From Pseudisothecium myosuroides (lineage: Eukaryota > Streptophyta > Bryopsida > Hypnales > Lembophyllaceae), in NCBI GenBank assembly GCA_951799445.1, contig OX637291.1, positions 1,924,501 to 1,988,500 on the forward strand: 64,000 nucleotides of DNA, in the 5' to 3' direction. Position 1 is the stretch's first letter. Each line of letters opens with the position of its first letter. Below the pieces are notes generated by a model. That model did not search any database. It was not told the DNA's origin and saw only the letters and a list, made by a program, of their open reading frames with translations. Position numbers and translations under genes: made by a program. Positions 59,991 through 64,000 of this stretch are shown piece by piece.

Positions 59991-62539
59991 CTTCTCGACT
60001 TGATGAAGCCATTGCAGAGGATGAAGCTGCATCCAAAGACGTGCACAAAGTTGGGGCGAATGGAGAGAAAAGGAAACGATCTTCAGATTTTCCGCCAGAT
60101 GAGGAGGAAAGCAAGAATGCGAAACGGCTCAAGGTGGGAGATGTGAGCGGCATGACTGCAAAAGAACTGAAAGAGTCTCTCTCCCAAAGGGACTTGTCCA
60201 CTTTCGGGAAGAAGGGAGAGTTGACTGACGCTGTTGAAGCTGAGGCTTCAAAAGATAGTAAACTGGTGGTTGATGGCAATGTTGATGAAGAGGAGGACGA
60301 AAGTATCAAGGTGGAGGACATAAGAACTATGAATGCGAAAGAAATCAAAGAAGCTTTGTCCACCAGAGGCTTATCTACAAGCGGTAAGAAAAGTGACCAG
60401 GTTGAGCGGCTGACTGAAGCCTTGGAAACTAAGAAGGTGCTTCGACCGACAAGAATGCACCAAAAGATGATAAAGGCGAGAATCTCGTACTGCTGAGCTG
60501 TTACTCTTTTGATTAGAGTATGGGCTTGGTGACACTTATTTGGAATGAGTGCCCTTATGTTATTCTCCTTTAATCGAACGTATTTGAATATTTTTCATCA
60601 GCATTTGTAGAATTCAATAGAGAATGCAGTCCTTGCTTCAAATTATGTCGCGTAATTTATGTGTGGATGCCCTCACCGTTGGTTTTTGAGCTTCTCGTGA
60701 ATGACAAATGTTTCCAGATTGTTGCTGATGAAAACTGACTTGAAGCACCTTATGCTCATGTTTGCAGATGCCAAAGTTGTGGTTTTGAAGAAGGGACCTG
60801 GTGTGCTCGACCAGCACATTGATGGTAGTATCAAAAATAGTTATCACGTTTATGAGGGCATGTTAAATTGTGTAAGTTCCTTTTCTTTGTGCACGATTAA
60901 AAAGATCACATTGGAAGTTCAGGCGGCACTTGATTACTTTCTAATGGTACTTCACTGCGTCTTAGATGCAATTCTTTCGGATGAGAGCATTTGGTACTTA
61001 CTTGACGGAGGTGAGATGAATAGAGAAATTCTCACTTGATATGTTACAGGAGTATGCAAAAGATTTGCAAGTAATGGAAAATTTTATTAGCGTGCTCGCA
61101 GTTCCTATTTTGAATGATTATATTGGCAATGGGTCAACAATGCATCGATGTGTGTGCAGAAATTGGAGGTGTTCGATGCCATGCTCAACCAAACGAATGT
61201 GGGAGAGAACAACAAGTTCTATGTGCTTCAAATTCTTGGTAAGATTTGCTCGTTTTGACCGTTTGGGAAACTTCTGGCCTCTTATATAGTTGACTTAACC
61301 CCTAAATGCTCAAGCCCTTAATTTTTTGAACTTCTAGGAGTTTGCTCTAAATTGAACAAAAAGTCGACGTTTGATAAGTTCATTCAGTTTTTTATGAATT
61401 GTAACCGTACAAATTCAAACTAGATATGTTAAAGGTCACATAGGAAAAGAAAACATAACAATATCACTTTTGAATTGAAAGATTATAATGTTTGAACAGG
61501 AGGGTGTTAAGAATGCAAAAAAGACTTGAAGTCTTTCAGTCCTTTTTTCACATGCCAAATCTAAAAAGTTGGTCAACAAAAAAATGAGGTTAAAGGACCT
61601 AACATGCATAACCCCAATCAATTTACGGCTTCTCAAAATCTACTCTACAATTTTTTTAAATGAATTTCTAATGCGATGTTTTCTCCAAGATCTAGTGTAT
61701 TTGAGGCTCATTTCCAAAAGCCCTCAACATTGTAGAAAGTCAAGATTGTAATGGGTACCCTTGCACAAAATCTTGAATAGAAAAATCATAATCCATCATT
61801 TTCAAAATCAGACTTTTGACGCTAAAACTAGACTTCAAAAAGAATTTTTCAAAAACATAAATGACTAAAAATAGCAACTTGGTTAGGCTTTATTTAACTT
61901 CAAAGTTTTGTTGACACCCAAATTGGGTGCCTTGGGCATTTAGGGGTTAAACAATGGAGTTGATTATAATGACAAGCTGCTAATTGTGTGGTGATTGCTC
62001 CAAAGTGCTCGATCTAAAAATTGATGGTTCACTTTTGTAAACTATTAGTTGATTATACTAACTTCCAAATGATATTTCTATCGTTCAAGAATGTAGGGTA
62101 TTGTTTCCTCTTTCTACTGGTACATCTGTTTCCTCAAGGTTTCTACGTGATTTAATTTAACTCCTATACATATGGAAGCGACCGTTTTTCCTCCATTTGT
62201 GCACTTAGAGGCTACTGTAGTGGCATTCAGCTGTGCCCATATTTATGAATATTTCTGTCATTTCATAGAGGCAGATGCAGGAAAGAAATACTACCTTTTT
62301 CTCTGCTGGGGAAGCGTTAACATGAAGGGCCAGCAGAAACTCCTTGGAATGCTTTCCCAGCTGTGTCTGAGTTTATGGATAAATTCTATGATAAAACAAA
62401 TAATCCCTGGTATGCACGTCATCCATTTGTCGCATATCCAAATAAGTATACATGGATTGAGATGGACTATGAAGATGACGCTGACAACACTACGTCTTTG
62501 CCTCACCTTAAACATTGCAATATACACTATGGATGCTAG
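59991..62539 (+). pseudogene. PARP2-like (SAP-SAP-WGR), probably a broken copy
   Basis: Resembles plant nuclear poly(ADP-ribose) polymerases with N-terminal SAP motifs, a WGR domain and a C-terminal catalytic domain. Exon-like blocks are 59991 to about 60486 (end of one SAP, DEAIAEDEAASKD; then MTAKELKESLSQRDLSTFGKK; then MNAKEIKEALSTRGLSTSGKK), 60768-60871 (VVVLKKGPGVLDQHID), 61160-61238 (VFDAMLNQTNVGENNNKFYV) and 62269-62539 (KKYYLFLCWGSVNMKGQQKL, then NAFPAVSEFMDKFYDKTNN, then NKYTWIEMDY). Faults: a frame change near 60434-60438, splice phases that do not reconcile between the first two blocks, WGR read as WGS at 62307-62315, a deletion with frame change near 62345, and TAG at 62537-62539. 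No catalytic domain is seen up to 64000, though a distant exon outside the window cannot be excluded. Confidence 0.75.
61299..61946. mobile_element. TTAA-family element, short subfamily, in a PARP-like intron
   Basis: TTAA lies at 61295-61298 and 61947-61950. The ends are CCCCTAAATGCTCAAGCCC and, reversed, CCCCTAAATGCCCAAGGCACC. It is the 648-bp inverted counterpart of 33370-34006 and sits between the exon blocks ending at 61238 and starting at 62269. Confidence 0.92.
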
Positions 62540-63103
62540 TTCGAGGGGGCCTTCAAATGTTGGAAAAAGCACAGTTGGAAACATTACTCAGAACGAACAA
62601 CGTCTGGGTACATGCATTTTGCATCGTCTTGGTTGAGTAAAGGAAATTGCAACCATCCATTATCAGCAAGGTTTGCAACAACCATGTGTCTAATTCAGTT
62701 CTGACATCCAAGAATATGTAAGAGTACTTAGTATCTGAATTTAACCAAGAACAGGTTTCATCCACATTTCCACTATTCATAAATTTGCTACCTGTAGACT
62801 GGTTGATGTCTCAATTTCCTAGAAAAACATTTCGTTTCTCCAATTTAATTTAATTTAATTTTAATTTAATTTTGAGATAAAAGACAAATTCAATTCACAG
62901 TTAAAAATTACAACTCAAGGAGGATGCCCCCAAACCGAGCACAAGGCCACCGCAGTCCCAAGGGCATCTTAGCAGAACTACCCATCAGAGGTCGTTTGAA
63001 TGACCAAACAACCTGCAAATTTAATTCTTCAATTCTGCCTACTACATGATAACAAAGCTCAATTTGGACTCGTGTAGAACATGGAGAATCCCTTTTGCAT
63101 GTA
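62540..63103. other. Sequence after the PARP-like relic
   Basis: No further PARP exon recognised. A (TTTAA)n-like run stands at 62845-62872. Otherwise featureless. Confidence 0.5.
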
Positions 63104-63576
63104 TTCCCTCCGTCCCGAAATAACTTTTGCATAAATCCTGGGTTTCTTGAAAATGGCTAGATTAGTGCGTGAGTTGCTCCTATTTTCAAGAGATTGTGTA
63201 GTTACTGTAGCTTCTAGTCAACCCCACTAGGCATGAAAGAATGGAAGTCAACAGTAAAGTGACACAAGTTGAAAACAAGCAACAAAATTGACAAATTTTT
63301 CCCCTTTTTTGGAATTGCTCCAATACTATTAATTTGGATCATTCTCCAACAATGTCCTGCAATTCAACTCCAAGAAATTTGTAGATAGCAAGTTTAGTAC
63401 AAATATGGGTTGAATGCATCACCTTGGCTGATTAAAGGTTGTATTTTGATATTCTTTGCAAAAATCAAATTGCTATATAGACTGTAGAGCATGGCATCTG
63501 CGGATTATTTTGCTTCAGTTGTTGTCAATCAAGTTGCGGAGAGCCAATTCCCGGGTTTATTTCGGGACAGAGGGAG
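63104..63576. mobile_element. Stowaway-like MITE, 473 bp
   Basis: TA lies at 63102-63103 and 63577-63578. The left end is TTCCCTCCGTCCCGAAATAA and the right end, reversed, is CTCCCTCTGTCCCGAAATAA. This CTCCCTCCGTCCC terminus with TA duplication is the classical plant Stowaway (Tc1/mariner) signature. A 62-codon frame at 63491-63679 crosses its right end and is not considered a gene. Confidence 0.88.
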
Positions 63577-63578
63577 TA

Positions 63579-64000
63579 CTATTTATGAAGCACTCTTTGC
63601 TTGTGGGCGTATTCCTTGTAGATGCCTTCAGGCTCCAAGTCCAGCTTCAGGATCCCAATTTTCAAAATGGAATGGGTAGACATCTGATGATTCTCATTGA
63701 GCGCCTATTTCCACCAATAACTTCTCTTTCTAGATGACAACGACTGCCAAATGCTCTGAAACAGAGTGCATTTCTATACACTTCTGAGTATCGAAACCAT
63801 AACGAATTTTTTTTGACAAAAAAAATAATCCTCAGAGAACAAAGACCGAAAAACCTTTACTTACAAATGTATGCGTAGGGTTTGTCTCACGTGTATGGGT
63901 TTGGTAGGAAACATTGAGCTTCAATAAAATTGTCCACCACTTCCCCTAAAGACAGCATACCAACTTTTGAACCAACCAAACAACAGGACCCGATCTTACT
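63579..64000. other. Window end, no gene seen
   Basis: No coding frame with recognisable motifs and no PARP catalytic-domain sequence in the remaining bases. Confidence 0.5.

Noticed and set aside
59941..60363. 140-codon minus-strand frame rich in Ser/Leu
   Set aside because: Antisense of the Lys/Glu-rich SAP exon; serine and leucine richness is a by-product of that composition.
63491..63679. 62-codon frame starting MASADYFASVVV
   Set aside because: It crosses the right end of the Stowaway-like MITE and shows no link to the PARP-like relic.

Overview
This window is plant nuclear DNA. It has multi-exon genes with GT-AG introns, a secreted class III peroxidase, a SAP/WGR-type PARP relic of the plant kind, Stowaway- and Tourist-like MITEs, and (CCCTAAA)-type telobox motifs in an intron. 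The sequence does not fix the lineage. A Patched-type protein that lacks the NPC1 N-terminal domain is not something I associate with flowering plants, so a seedless plant is a guess only.

Genes occupy about a quarter of the window. (1) 3679-5923, minus: a complete four-exon class III peroxidase (329 aa), with a broken copy of its last exon about 2 kb away at 1532-1694. (2) 15726-17675, plus: a three-exon gene (231 aa) resembling the Mal d 1/Fra a 1-associated protein family. (3) 18877-27911, minus: a 25-exon Patched/NPC1-family membrane protein. I joined all 25 exons in one frame to give 1142 aa, with a 5' UTR exon upstream. Genes 2 and 3 converge. (4) 59991-62539, plus: a PARP2-like sequence (SAP, SAP, WGR) with two apparent frameshifts, WGR changed to WGS, an in-frame stop and no catalytic domain before the window ends; probably a pseudogene. 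A coding-like tract at 50.2-52.7 kb is unidentified and may be a decayed gene.

The rest is AT-rich and built largely of short, non-coding, nested DNA transposons. The dominant family has ends reading CCCCTAAAGGAC (or CCCCTAAATGC) and sits in duplicated TTAA. There are at least a dozen copies of about 0.4-0.95 kb, none with a transposase. Comparing a filled with an empty site (2133-3461 against 34010-34416) shows a single TTAA before insertion, which is the piggyBac signature. A second group has AGGTAG... ends and TA target duplications. There are also an element with an 8-bp duplication, two adjoining Tourist-like elements, a Stowaway-like element and a 606-bp near-perfect foldback. Nesting is deep: at 10389-13650 one TTAA element contains another plus the 8-bp-TSD element, and removing both leaves a normal-length element.

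The genes do not form a functional cluster. The most unusual content is the TTAA element family, with its subterminal palindrome kept by paired base changes, and the Patched-type gene.
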